A DNA stretch of 64,000 nt. It comes from CAWGCE01 sp964480915 (GTDB lineage: Bacteria; Planctomycetota; Planctomycetia; Pirellulales; Pirellulaceae). Below the pieces are notes generated by a model. That model made no database searches and was not told the DNA's origin. It saw only the letters and a list, made by a program, of their open reading frames with translations. How positions within the stretch are numbered: the first letter of the stretch is position 1; every line of letters begins with the position of its first letter. The position numbers were made by a program, and so were the translations under genes. Shown piece after piece: positions 52,863 to 61,588 of this stretch. Where the stretch lies: contig CAYZRS010000009.1 of NCBI GenBank assembly GCA_964480915.1, forward strand, positions 1 to 64,000, written 5' to 3'.

Positions 52863-53543
52863 TTACTCTTTTTCGACGTGTCCCGATTTTCTCAAGTGCT
52901 GGCCGAGATGCCGGAGTGCTCGGATGTAACGCATGCTCGATGCGTGTTCCGTGAGATCGAGCGCTTGGGCCACTTCCTTGTTGGAAAGGTACTCGTAATG
53001 ACGCATGAGAATGATCTCTCGATCGGTTTCTGAGAGCTCGACCAGAGCGGCTTCGAAGTGTACCCGAAATTCACTCATCGTCGCCGCGGCAGCAGGCGTC
53101 ACGCCGTCGTCCTTCAACGCATCGGCCAATTGAAACGTCGATTCGTCAAACGCAGGAGAAATCGCGATCGACTGCTCACGATCGACACTGCGCTTCATCG
53201 CCTTGCGGTGTTCGCGATGAGCGTCGATCACGCTGTCTTTCGCGAGTTGACGCAGCCACAGGAAGAACGGGACTTGCGGATCATCCAAGTATTCGCCCAG
53301 CCGTCTGTCGGCCGTTACGAGTACGTTTTGAACCACATCGCTCGCATCGACTCGAGCGCGAACGCGGCGATCGAGTCGTAATTCGATCATGCGAAGCAAT
53401 GCTTTACGGTGGCGATCGAGCAGTTCGTTTCGTGCCAGCGTATCTCCTTCTCTGGCGCCGTCCATCAAGTGGACGGTTTGCGTGGAGTCGGGCCAAAAGC
53501 GATCGCGAGGATTTCCGGCGGGAGTGTCTGAGCTGTCTGCCAT
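52863..53543 (-). CDS. ECF-type RNA polymerase sigma factor
   Basis: The 226-residue protein (ATG 53543; GTG 53561 possible) contains sigma region 2 (ALLRMIELRLDRRVRARVDA, DVVQNVLV) and region 4 (LSETDREIILMRHYEYLSNK with EVAQALDLTEHASSMRYIRA). It belongs to the sigma-70 ECF branch common in Planctomycetota, often next to kinases. The kinase downstream may control it by phosphorylation; this is inferred from the pairing. Confidence 0.9.
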   Translation of the reverse strand: MADSSDTPAGNPRDRFWPDSTQTVHLMDGAREGDTLARNELLDRHRKALLRMIELRLDRRVRARVDASDVVQNVLVTADRRLGEYLDDPQVPFFLWLRQLAKDSVIDAHREHRKAMKRSVDREQSIAISPAFDESTFQLADALKDDGVTPAAAATMSEFRVHFEAALVELSETDREIILMRHYEYLSNKEVAQALDLTEHASSMRYIRALRHLGQHLRKSGHVEKE

Positions 53544-53782
53544 CTGTTTTCGTTCACCCACCGCTTGTTTGGTTGAGGACGCTTCGTCGCCCGTCTCGGG
53601 AGTATATCACAAAGTCTTCGTTGCTAACGCGTCGATGAAGTTTCGCCATCCCTCACAATCGGTACTCGACAGCCAGTAATTCCCCACACTGGGTACGGTT
53701 CGGCAAATAATTGCTTGAAGCGGGTGGTGCATTTTGTAACCTAAGGGCGAAAGTGAATGGCCACTTTGAGAGAACTCAACTC

Positions 53783-54118
53783 ATGATCACGCAACAGACT
53801 TTAACGATGGCCACTTTGGCGATTGCGATCGTTTCGATGTTGATGTCGATGATTGCGTTGTGGCCGCAGTGGAGGGAACAGTTCGCTGTGCTACGTGACT
53901 TTGTCCTCTGGGGGGCGCTCGTCCTCGTCGCGGCGATTCTGTTGAACGCGAGTTGGAGTCGTTCCACGCTGACAAAGCATCGTCCTCTGAACGCCGAGCC
54001 GGCGGCGATGGATTTTGCAACGATGCGATTCGCACCCGAACCGAGCTCACAGCCGAGTCTCGAACCGCTCCCTGAGCAGTTTCGTGGCGCCGATTTTCTT
54101 GCGCCGATCGAACGGTAA
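53783..54118 (+). CDS. Small uncharacterised membrane protein
   Basis: From ATG 53783 (111 residues) the product has two hydrophobic helices (TLAIAIVSMLMSMIALW and FVLWGALVLVAAILLNASW). A hydrophilic Pro/Ser-rich tail follows (FAPEPSSQPSLEPLPEQF). An upstream frame from 53711 lacks features. No family is recognised. Confidence 0.55.
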   Translation: MITQQTLTMATLAIAIVSMLMSMIALWPQWREQFAVLRDFVLWGALVLVAAILLNASWSRSTLTKHRPLNAEPAAMDFATMRFAPEPSSQPSLEPLPEQFRGADFLAPIER

Positions 54119-54154
54119 CGCCCGTAACTAGAAGTGAGCCGGATACGGCTTGAA

Positions 54155-55819
54155 TCAGGGAATCTCTGCGAGGCCAATCCGACCATCGTGGTCCGCGTCC
54201 ATCGATTGGAACTGTTGGGAAGTTCCTAAGAACTCAATCTCCTGCACGTAGCCGTCCCGATTGCTATCCATTTGAATAAACCAGTTTGGCCCTTCCGAAC
54301 GGGGGGTGATCGGTTGTGGCGTCTGAGGTGGGACGCCAAAGTCGGAGCGTGCTCGGCGAAGGGTGAGTCGTTTTCCGTCGACTAATTCTCGCATTTCGAC
54401 CCGCCCGTCGCCGTTCTTGTCTCGTTCGATGATCAGCGCCTGGGATGCGGCGAGCTCTTTTTGGTCCAGCCATTTTGAATCGTCTTGGTCGAGGATGGAA
54501 AAGAGCGAGCCACGATTGTCGCTGAGTAGAGCAAACAGCCGCAGTCGTGCTACCGCGTCGAGTGGTCCATTCGATGGCGGTGGTAGGTTACGCCTCGATG
54601 GGGCCAATTCGTCATCGAGAAAAATCTGGAGGGTTATGGTCTCGTCAGCCAATTGCCACAAGTGGGAGCGAAATCGGCGGGAACGCAGGGACGAGTCGAG
54701 CGACGTTTCTGTATGCAGCGTGTTCGATTGATCCCGACCGGCGAAGTCAATCTGGACGGTTACCTCAGCCGGCAGAAGGTTGACGCCCCGCAGTTCGTCG
54801 CGGCCAATAAACGCGTCGTCGTTGGTGTCGAGTTGCTTGAACTCTGCCGGTAAATCGTCCACCGACAGCTCGTCGCCGAACGAATAGGATTTTTCTAGGC
54901 CATAGAGGATCTCTTGCCAGCTGGTCTCGCGTCGCTGCTCGTCTTGGTTCTCGCCTGTGGACGGGACGACGAACAGTTCGGTCTCTTTCCGCCCGCGGGG
55001 ACGCGACCGGTTCATGGACGTTTGGAGCACCGTGAGTGTTTCGCGAAAATCGCTTTCGGCAATCTTGCCGTCGCCATCCGCATCGCGAGCGGAGAGTCGC
55101 CGGCCGCAATTCGCCAATTCTGTGGCATCAAGCGTTTGGTCTGAATTTCGGTCCAGCCATGGGAAGAGATCCTGAGATTCAGATGGTGCCGCCTGACGGC
55201 GGGCGATCGTGAGAAACCCCTGGCCTCCGTTGCTCCGATTGAAATAGCGAACTAATTCGTCGGCTTCCACCAGGCTATTGTTGTTCAAGTCGTAGGCGTC
55301 GGTCACCATTTTTTGTAAATCGGATTGGCTCGCCATTTGGCCCCCCAATTGTTCCTGAGAGAATTCGAGGAACTCGGACCAAGTCGTCTGGTCGTCGTCA
55401 TTGCTGTCGGCTGCTTGACCAACCGTGCGGGCGGCCGTGGCCCACTGCGTCGCGATTGGCTGGCCAGCGTCGATCATTTCCAGATCGATGACGAGTGGTC
55501 TGGTGGGGAGTAGAACCAGTAACCGTCGCTTCGTCGGTTGGATCGTCTGTGGAAGCGACGCTGCGAGCGAATCGTCGAGGAGATCGTCGGCTGCAAGTCG
55601 AGCGACAAGTGCTGCGTCGACCAAGGGGCCTGGAAAGAGCTTTGCTTGCTTCGCATCGGCGAGTTCTTCGGCGCTGGCCGCAGTGGGGCGATCACCAGCA
55701 GACGGTGGCGCAACCGCTGGTGTTGCGGTCGGCTTGGTACAACCGGTCAGAACTGCCAACGCCAGCCAGGCGAGTAGGCCTTGTGCGCAAACGGTCAGAG
55801 ACGCCTGATGCTGCTGCAT
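54155..55819 (-). CDS. Lipoprotein with about nine EF-hand-like calcium loops
   Basis: ATG 55819 (554 residues) begins a lipoprotein signal peptide ending in a lipobox (LALAVLTGC). EF-hand-type DxNxDG loops are spread along the chain: DLNNNSLVEADEL, DRNSDQTLDATEL, DADGDGKIAESDF, DTNDDAFIGRDEL, DKNGDGRVEMREL, DSNRDGYVQEIEF, DADHDGRIGLAEI and weaker ones. It probably binds several calcium ions in the periplasm. It starts 11 bases after the DUF1501 stop, the third gene of a cluster with DUF1549 and DUF1501. Confidence 0.85.
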   Translation of the reverse strand: MQQHQASLTVCAQGLLAWLALAVLTGCTKPTATPAVAPPSAGDRPTAASAEELADAKQAKLFPGPLVDAALVARLAADDLLDDSLAASLPQTIQPTKRRLLVLLPTRPLVIDLEMIDAGQPIATQWATAARTVGQAADSNDDDQTTWSEFLEFSQEQLGGQMASQSDLQKMVTDAYDLNNNSLVEADELVRYFNRSNGGQGFLTIARRQAAPSESQDLFPWLDRNSDQTLDATELANCGRRLSARDADGDGKIAESDFRETLTVLQTSMNRSRPRGRKETELFVVPSTGENQDEQRRETSWQEILYGLEKSYSFGDELSVDDLPAEFKQLDTNDDAFIGRDELRGVNLLPAEVTVQIDFAGRDQSNTLHTETSLDSSLRSRRFRSHLWQLADETITLQIFLDDELAPSRRNLPPPSNGPLDAVARLRLFALLSDNRGSLFSILDQDDSKWLDQKELAASQALIIERDKNGDGRVEMRELVDGKRLTLRRARSDFGVPPQTPQPITPRSEGPNWFIQMDSNRDGYVQEIEFLGTSQQFQSMDADHDGRIGLAEIP

Positions 55820-55830
55820 ACGGAGGGTGC

Positions 55831-57192
55831 CTAAGATAGAAGCTCTTGAATCGGGTCGCCATTTTCCACGATGGGAATCGGGCGACCGCCCGTTGCGTAG
55901 TTCTCGTGGAGCGGATCGACTCCGACCGCACTGCATAACGTCGAAAGGACTTGGGAAATATCGACCGGTTTATCGGTGACTTCCATGCCGTCGGCCGAAG
56001 TGGCGCCATAGACTTGCCCTCCGTTGATTCCTCCGCCACCCATGACACACGACCAGGCACCCGGGAAATGATCGCGGCCGCCGGCTGCGTTGATGGTCGG
56101 TGTGCGACCGAACTCACCAATCCAAAGAATGGTCGTGTCTTCGAGTAATCCGCGCTGTTCCAGGTCGGTCATCAGTGTCGACCAGCCGGCGTCGAGTTCT
56201 TGCGAGAGTCGTTTGACGTCTTGAAAAATATTGGCGTGCGTGTCCCAGCCGTTACCGTCGCCGCCCAACGCGACTTCGACCAAAGGGACATTCCGTTCGA
56301 TAAGGCGTCGAGCCAACAAGCAGCCTTGTCCGAACAGTCCCTTGCCGTACGCTTCGCGTAAAGCGCTCGGTTCTTGGCTGAGATCAAACGCTTCGGCTGC
56401 GTTGCTGTCCATCATGCGAAACGCGCGCTGATAGAGCACTTCGTGCGCATCGTCCGACTGGGTGGAATGGGTCTGCGCAAAGTTAGATTGTAGCTGGGTC
56501 CAAAGTTCCCGCCGCTTGATGTTGCGTTCCTGATCAATGCTGGGTGAGAGGGATAGGTTGGCCAGTTGGAGTTTGGCGAAATCACTGTTGGCGTTGCCAT
56601 CACCGGTGAGCGAACGTTGGATGTTGGTCGCTGCGAATTCGGCCCCCAGGAAGCCAGCGCTGAAAGCATCCGGGTTCAGCGCGGTCGGTGGGTTGACTGC
56701 AAGGTAACTGGGCAACACCGAATCGGTTGCACCTAGTTCTTTGGCGAGCGCCGATCCGATCGTTGGGTAGGCGACCGGCGCGCCAGGGCGAATGCCGGTG
56801 CGGACCAGGTAAGTTCCACGAGCGTGATCGCCTTCTTTCGTTTGGAGGCTGCGAATGATCGCCAGTTTGTCCGCATGTTTTGCCAAGCCGGGCAGGTGCT
56901 CGCTAAATCGGACGCCCGGCACGTTGGTTGCGATCTCTTTAAACTCGCCTCCGTTGGCATGCCCCGGTTTCAGATCAAAGGTATCCATCTGACTCGGCCC
57001 GCCAGTCATCCAGAGGATGATGCAACGTTTCTTCGGTTTGGCCGCTGCCACTTCCTCACCACAAACGGAATTTTCCAGCGTGCGAAACCAGCCGCTGCAG
57101 GCAGTCCCCAAGAGCCCCATGCCGGCGGAGCGTAATACGTTGCGTCGTGTGAGTCGACTGCGTCGCATGATATCAAGGAGTGGAGCATTCAT
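55831..57192 (-). CDS. DUF1501 protein, Tat-exported sulfatase-like
   Basis: The 453-residue protein starts with a twin-arginine-type signal (RLTRRNVLRSAGMGLLGTA). It then shows CIILWMTGGPSQMDTFDLKP, the start of the DUF1501 alkaline-phosphatase-like fold. GGRDHFPGAWSCVMGGGGIN and IGEFGRTPTIN are family motifs near the C-terminus. In Planctomycetota such genes almost always accompany a DUF1549/DUF1553 gene, as here (24 bases upstream). The substrate is unknown. Confidence 0.93.
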   Translation of the reverse strand: MNAPLLDIMRRSRLTRRNVLRSAGMGLLGTACSGWFRTLENSVCGEEVAAAKPKKRCIILWMTGGPSQMDTFDLKPGHANGGEFKEIATNVPGVRFSEHLPGLAKHADKLAIIRSLQTKEGDHARGTYLVRTGIRPGAPVAYPTIGSALAKELGATDSVLPSYLAVNPPTALNPDAFSAGFLGAEFAATNIQRSLTGDGNANSDFAKLQLANLSLSPSIDQERNIKRRELWTQLQSNFAQTHSTQSDDAHEVLYQRAFRMMDSNAAEAFDLSQEPSALREAYGKGLFGQGCLLARRLIERNVPLVEVALGGDGNGWDTHANIFQDVKRLSQELDAGWSTLMTDLEQRGLLEDTTILWIGEFGRTPTINAAGGRDHFPGAWSCVMGGGGINGGQVYGATSADGMEVTDKPVDISQVLSTLCSAVGVDPLHENYATGGRPIPIVENGDPIQELLS

Positions 57193-57216
57193 GAGGAAAC
57201 TCTTGTGGGATACCGG

Positions 57217-58794
57217 TTAGTGATTCAATCGATACTCGGAGCTATTGACCAGCGCCCAAACGATGTCTTGGATCGCCGAACTATTTTCAGACACCTTCAA
57301 GTGTTCACCGAACGTTCGCCGTTCCGCCGCGGTCGGTTCACGCGACAGGCTGGCCAGGAATAGCAGTTCCAGACGGCCCTCATCGTCCAAGTAGGGTGCG
57401 GCCAACGCCGCCGTGAGTCCTTGTTGGTTCGTGTTGATGAACTGTTCGGTGATTTGACCATTCATCATCAACAGGGTCTGTTGGACGCTCGATTCCAATT
57501 TTGTCAGGTCGTCTGATTGGCTGTTCATTTGGGATACGAAGGTCCGCCGGGTCGATTCGAGCAACGGATTCGATGCCGCCGGATCGCGCGGCATTTTCAA
57601 CGTGGTCCGGAGACTGTCGAAGAGTTGATCGGCGGTGAGTGCCTTGACTTGCATCTGAGCGAACGCTTCGGCGGGCACGGCCTTTGCGCCGGCCGCTCCC
57701 CCTTTCGTGCTCGATCGTTGATACGCTTTGGTCTTTGCGAGAACTTGGAAGAGGTTTCGCAAGTCATACCCGGATTGAATGAAAAACTCGGACAACTCGT
57801 CCAGCAGCTGGGGATGTTCGCTCGGGTTGTGGGAACCCATGTCATCGACCGGGTGGACGAGCCCGCGGCCAAAGAGCAGGCTCCAGACCCGGTTGACCGT
57901 TGCCGGACCGAGAAAGTCGTTTTCGGACGAAGCCATCCACAGCGACAGCTGTTCACGCCGCGTCCCTCGCGGCTCGACAGCCGATTGCGAGCCCGGGTAG
58001 CGAGGGGCGATGGTGGCGTCGTTATCTGGCAAGGTGACTTCGCCTTCGGTCGAATCGTAAAGTGAGAACTGGGCGAACGGCGACATCTGTTCGCCGTAGC
58101 GATTGCGCACGCGAGCAAAAAATGCGGCGAAGCTCCAAAAATCTTTCTGCGTTGTTTCGACAAAAGGGTGGTCGTGGCATTCGGCGCACTGCAGTTGAAC
58201 GCCAAGGAAGCACTTGGCTACCGAGGAGGCCAGCTTTTCGGGTTTCAATTCCAGCAAGCGATAATAAATTACCGGTCCGGTGTCTTGGCCGCCGCTGACG
58301 GTCAGGAAGTTGCCGACGAGGCGATCGAATCGCGTGTTGTCGACAAATTGATTTCGCAACCAGTCTTGCATGCCGACTTGCCCGAATGGATCGCTGCCAG
58401 CTTGGTTGGCAACCAAGATCCGACGCCACGTGTTGGCCAAGTGAGTCGGGTGCAGGGGCGCGTCGACCAGTTGATCGATCACCGTTGAACGTTTGGTCGG
58501 CGCCGGATCGTCGAGGAACTGACGCACCTGCGTGGCGGAAGGGAGTGTGCCGATGAGGTCGAGGTAGACTCGACGCAGAAACTCGGCATCGGTGCTAGGT
58601 TCGGAGGGAGTGATTTCGTGCTCCCGCCAGTACTCGGCAAGTAGCGCGTCGACCCGCTCTGTCATCTCGATGGAGTTTCGAGTTACCGTTGTATCGGCCG
58701 CGTCCGTTGCTGATCTCGAATCGGGGCCAGCATCGGCGGCCAACGCCGTGATGCAAGTCGTCGTCATCAGGATCCAGCTGGCAATTAGTCGCAC
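57217..58794 (-). CDS. DUF1549/DUF1553 protein
   Basis: The frame opens at GTG 58866, but GTG 58794 (525 residues) gives a plausible signal peptide (RLIASWILMTTTCITALAAD). DUF1549 (DALLAEYWREHEITPSEPST, FLRRVYLDLIGTLPS) leads to the CAECHDHPF motif, which could bind a c-type haem. DUF1553 follows (LSLWMASSENDFLGPATVNR, VWSLLFGRGLVHPVDDMG). It is first of the three-gene cluster with DUF1501 and the EF-hand lipoprotein. The exact start is uncertain. Confidence 0.9.
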   Translation of the reverse strand: MRLIASWILMTTTCITALAADAGPDSRSATDAADTTVTRNSIEMTERVDALLAEYWREHEITPSEPSTDAEFLRRVYLDLIGTLPSATQVRQFLDDPAPTKRSTVIDQLVDAPLHPTHLANTWRRILVANQAGSDPFGQVGMQDWLRNQFVDNTRFDRLVGNFLTVSGGQDTGPVIYYRLLELKPEKLASSVAKCFLGVQLQCAECHDHPFVETTQKDFWSFAAFFARVRNRYGEQMSPFAQFSLYDSTEGEVTLPDNDATIAPRYPGSQSAVEPRGTRREQLSLWMASSENDFLGPATVNRVWSLLFGRGLVHPVDDMGSHNPSEHPQLLDELSEFFIQSGYDLRNLFQVLAKTKAYQRSSTKGGAAGAKAVPAEAFAQMQVKALTADQLFDSLRTTLKMPRDPAASNPLLESTRRTFVSQMNSQSDDLTKLESSVQQTLLMMNGQITEQFINTNQQGLTAALAAPYLDDEGRLELLFLASLSREPTAAERRTFGEHLKVSENSSAIQDIVWALVNSSEYRLNH

Positions 58795-59065
58795 GATGTT
58801 TTGCCCCGCTCGTTGCGTCGTCTCACACCATTGATGGGCCAACTGGCCCTGCTGGCATTGTAGCACTTAGCTATGAGCAGACAAAAACAGGGCCAAGTTT
58901 GGGCTGGCTAGCAGCGATTTGGTTTGGAATTCCTGGGCGTCAGCTAGTAATTGGCAGCCGATTAAAGCTGCCGTCATGAATTGGTCGATCCGAAGAGGTG
59001 GCAGCTTAGGTCTCGATTTGGCCTCCATTTAATCGCCCTCTTCCAGAGAAAACGAAGGAACAGCC

Positions 59066-59476
59066 ATGAACGCGGTGGAATATCTCAACAACTTTGGCAT
59101 GTTCTCAGAGGGCGCGCAGCAATGGATCAATGACATCCTGGTCTGGATTGGCTTTGGTACGTTGGTCGGCTTGTTGGCTCGAGCGATCATGCCGGGCCGT
59201 GATCCGGGCGGAGCGGTGACGACACTGGCGATGGGGATCGGTGGCACGATCCTTGGTTGCGGTGCATGGAGTCTGGCGACTCAGGGGGCTCGAGTGACGC
59301 CGGTCAGCCCGATCGGAATTCTTGTGGCAACCGTCGGTGCCTTCATGCTGCTCTTCTTCTACCGCCTCTTCGGCGGTCACTACTTCGAAGAAGGCAATGG
59401 TGACGTTGTCGAACGACGCCCACGGCGCCGCCGATCTCGCAGAAGACGGAGTGAGCGTTACGCCTACTACGACTAG
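59066..59476 (+). CDS. GlsB/YeaQ/YmgE-type membrane protein
   Basis: The 136-residue protein has three helices with the family core GFGTLVGLLARAIMPGRDPG and TLAMGIGGTILGCGAWSLAT (PF04226-like). The C-terminus is unusual: a strongly basic tail (RRPRRRRSRRRRSERYAYYD) that may bind nucleic acid or acidic lipids. Family members are linked to envelope stress. Confidence 0.85.
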   Translation: MNAVEYLNNFGMFSEGAQQWINDILVWIGFGTLVGLLARAIMPGRDPGGAVTTLAMGIGGTILGCGAWSLATQGARVTPVSPIGILVATVGAFMLLFFYRLFGGHYFEEGNGDVVERRPRRRRSRRRRSERYAYYD

Positions 59477-59617
59477 TCTCGGGCAGCTCCGTTCGTCGTT
59501 GAAACGAGCGAATCGGCTCTTGCAGCCGACTTCTGCCGTTAGCGACTTTTCAGCTTAGATAGCATGAGTTAAGCTCGGAGCTGTCTTTAGCTGGTTCTCG
59601 TCGAGTCGAGGTTTCTC

Positions 59618-60241
59618 ATGTCGAATGTCACGGTGGTTAATCACCCGCTCGTCGAGCATCACTTAGTTCGTCTGCGCGATAAGACGACGCCGCCGGCAGA
59701 ATTCCGCCGCTTGATTAATCGGCTCGCCGTGCTGTTGGCTTACGAAGGTACCAAGGACTTGCTGATTCAAAAGCAGTCGGTCGAAACCCCGCTGGCGACG
59801 ATGGATGGCCAAGTGCTGGCTCAACGAGTTGGGCTCGTTCCGATCCTGCGTGCAGGGTTGGGAATGGTCGATCCTGTGCTTGACCTGATTCCCGATTCCG
59901 AAGTTTGGCATTTGGGGCTCTACCGTGATGAAGCGACGGCGCAACCGGTGGAATACTATAGCCGTTTGCCAGAGAGCAAGCCGGTCGACATTGCCATCGT
60001 GGTCGATCCCATGTTGGCGACCGGTGGTTCAGCGGGAGCGGCACTCGCTTCACTAAAGAAATGCGGGATTCCGAAAACCAAGTTGCTTTCGGTCATCGCA
60101 TCGCAGGACGGTGTGGATAACGTCAATCGCGAGTTCCCTGACACGCAGATCTATGTCTGTGCTGTCGATGCCGAACTGAACGCCAACAAATTCATCGTCC
60201 CCGGATTGGGTGACGCCGGCGACCGGATTTTCAACACGTAA
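59618..60241 (+). CDS. upp: Uracil phosphoribosyltransferase
   Basis: The enzyme converts uracil and PRPP to UMP in pyrimidine salvage. The 207-residue protein has the standard length and motifs: VPILRAGLGMVDPVLDLIPD, the PRPP loop VVDPMLATGGSAGAAL and a C-terminal VPGLGDAGDRIFNT. The start ATG follows GAGG about 9 bases upstream. Confidence 0.97.
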   Translation: MSNVTVVNHPLVEHHLVRLRDKTTPPAEFRRLINRLAVLLAYEGTKDLLIQKQSVETPLATMDGQVLAQRVGLVPILRAGLGMVDPVLDLIPDSEVWHLGLYRDEATAQPVEYYSRLPESKPVDIAIVVDPMLATGGSAGAALASLKKCGIPKTKLLSVIASQDGVDNVNREFPDTQIYVCAVDAELNANKFIVPGLGDAGDRIFNT

Positions 60242-60373
60242 AGCCGTGCGAGCTTTGCCGTACCCATTGTTTGCAACCCACCCAAAATGATCTGCTGCGC
60301 TGCGCAAGTCGCGGTTGGATGCGAAACGAACCGTCGCTAACGCCAAACCAACATTTCTAACGTGGTCGCTCAG

Positions 60374-61369
60374 CTACTGAGTGTCGCCGACTGCGGGTGT
60401 TGTATCGTCGCGAATGGTACTCATATTGCGATAGACGCTGATATCGACCTCTTCGCTGACCATCCTTGTCGATCCGTCCGCGAAGACGAAGACGACTCCG
60501 CCGATGTGTTTGCTCGCAAACCCGCGGACGCGATCCTGCTGATCTTGGCAATTGTCACTAGCGACCATGTCCAACGTCACGGCGCCCGGATTGGAATTGA
60601 TCGGTTCATTTAGGTCGTCGCTGGTGCCCCAGACTTCGTCGGCGCCAGGATTCTGTGCCGTAACCGCGAGCACGGAGCCTACGCCACCTTCGTAGCCGAG
60701 TTCTCGAATCCCATTGCAATCTGCCTTGGACCAGACCTGGCCCAACATGAGTGGGGCTCAGCCTCAGGGAGGAATCGCGGGCCATTTCAGGTCACTGATC
60801 GCTTCACCGAACGCGATCGTTTTCGATAGACCGTCCGAAATCTTGCCGACTTTCGTAGCACTGTTAATGTCGAACAGACCGTTGCCCGCCGGTTCGCCAC
60901 AAAGGTAGGCGCGGTTGCCTTTGCTAAACGCGTAGTCCGTGGCCGCGCCCGAGACTCCCCCATCATCGACGACAAAGCTGTTGTTCGAGGGACACTGCAA
61001 GCCAGAAATTGTGTTCTGCCCGACAAGCAAGTTATCGACGCTGCTCCAAGGCTGTTCGAGGTCGTACTGATCGTGAAGTGCGGTCTCTTCTAAGAACGGC
61101 AGCAGATAAACGAATCCACTGTGCCAAGCTTCTTGGGCATTTTGGTCGTCATCAACGATGCCAGGTGAGAACTTGCGATTGGCCGATTCGTAGTTGATTG
61201 CCGCCAGCCCCAACTGCCGCACCTGATTCATGCACTGCGTGCGTCGGGCCGATTCGCGCGCCGAGTTGACGGCCGGCAACAGCAACGAAACCAAAATCGC
61301 AATGATCGCAATGACGACGAGCAATTCGACGAGTGTGAAAGCGCGGCGATCGTTGCTGGGGAATGTCAT
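60374..61369 (-). CDS. DUF1559 protein with two in-frame UGA codons, candidate selenoprotein
   Basis: From ATG 61369 the prepilin signal (RRAFTLVELLVVIAIIAILV) and DUF1559 body run to KWPAIPP. Codons 202 and 204 are then TGA, separated by GGC (TGAs at 60764-60766 and 60758-60760). The same frame continues, uninterrupted, with MLGQVWSKADC and the family hallmark H-x9-DG (HIGGVVFVFADG), ending at 60374. If both are decoded, the protein has 331 residues including Sec-Gly-Sec. A stem with a GGUC tetraloop follows at 60726-60745, as for a bacterial SECIS. The alternative is a pseudogene from two CGA-to-TGA changes. The frame-spanning body is sure; the decoding is not. Confidence 0.8.
60726..60745 (-). 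promoter_or_regulatory. SECIS-like stem-loop after two UGA codons
   Basis: Read as mRNA, the arms UUGGGCCA and UGGUCCAA form an 8-bp stem (seven Watson-Crick pairs and one G-U) around the loop GGUC. The loop lies 20 nucleotides after the second UGA and 26 after the first. Bacterial SECIS elements have a short upper stem with a G in the first loop positions about 16-37 nucleotides from the UGA. E. coli fdhF has the same GGUC core. SelB binding is inferred. Confidence 0.65.
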
Positions 61370-61588
61370 AGCGACAGTGTACCATCCGCGGGCGATTCTC
61401 CACTCATAAATCTGAGGCCGCCCCAATGCGGCCAACGGTGGCCAACGCCGTTTCGGCTGCAAAATCGGCTTTTCAGCTGGTAAGCCAGCTCGTCGGTCGA
61501 TCGCTAGCGGGGGGAAATTGGCCAGATCACGTTTTCGCAACATACTCTCTGGCTGCTGTGCCAAAGCGATTTTCCGGATCACCCGGGA

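Noticed and set aside
60374..60748. A separate 124-residue gene starting at ATG 60748
   Set aside because: It is the same frame as the DUF1559 body and carries that family C-terminal H-x9-DG motif, so it is the read-through part, not an independent gene.
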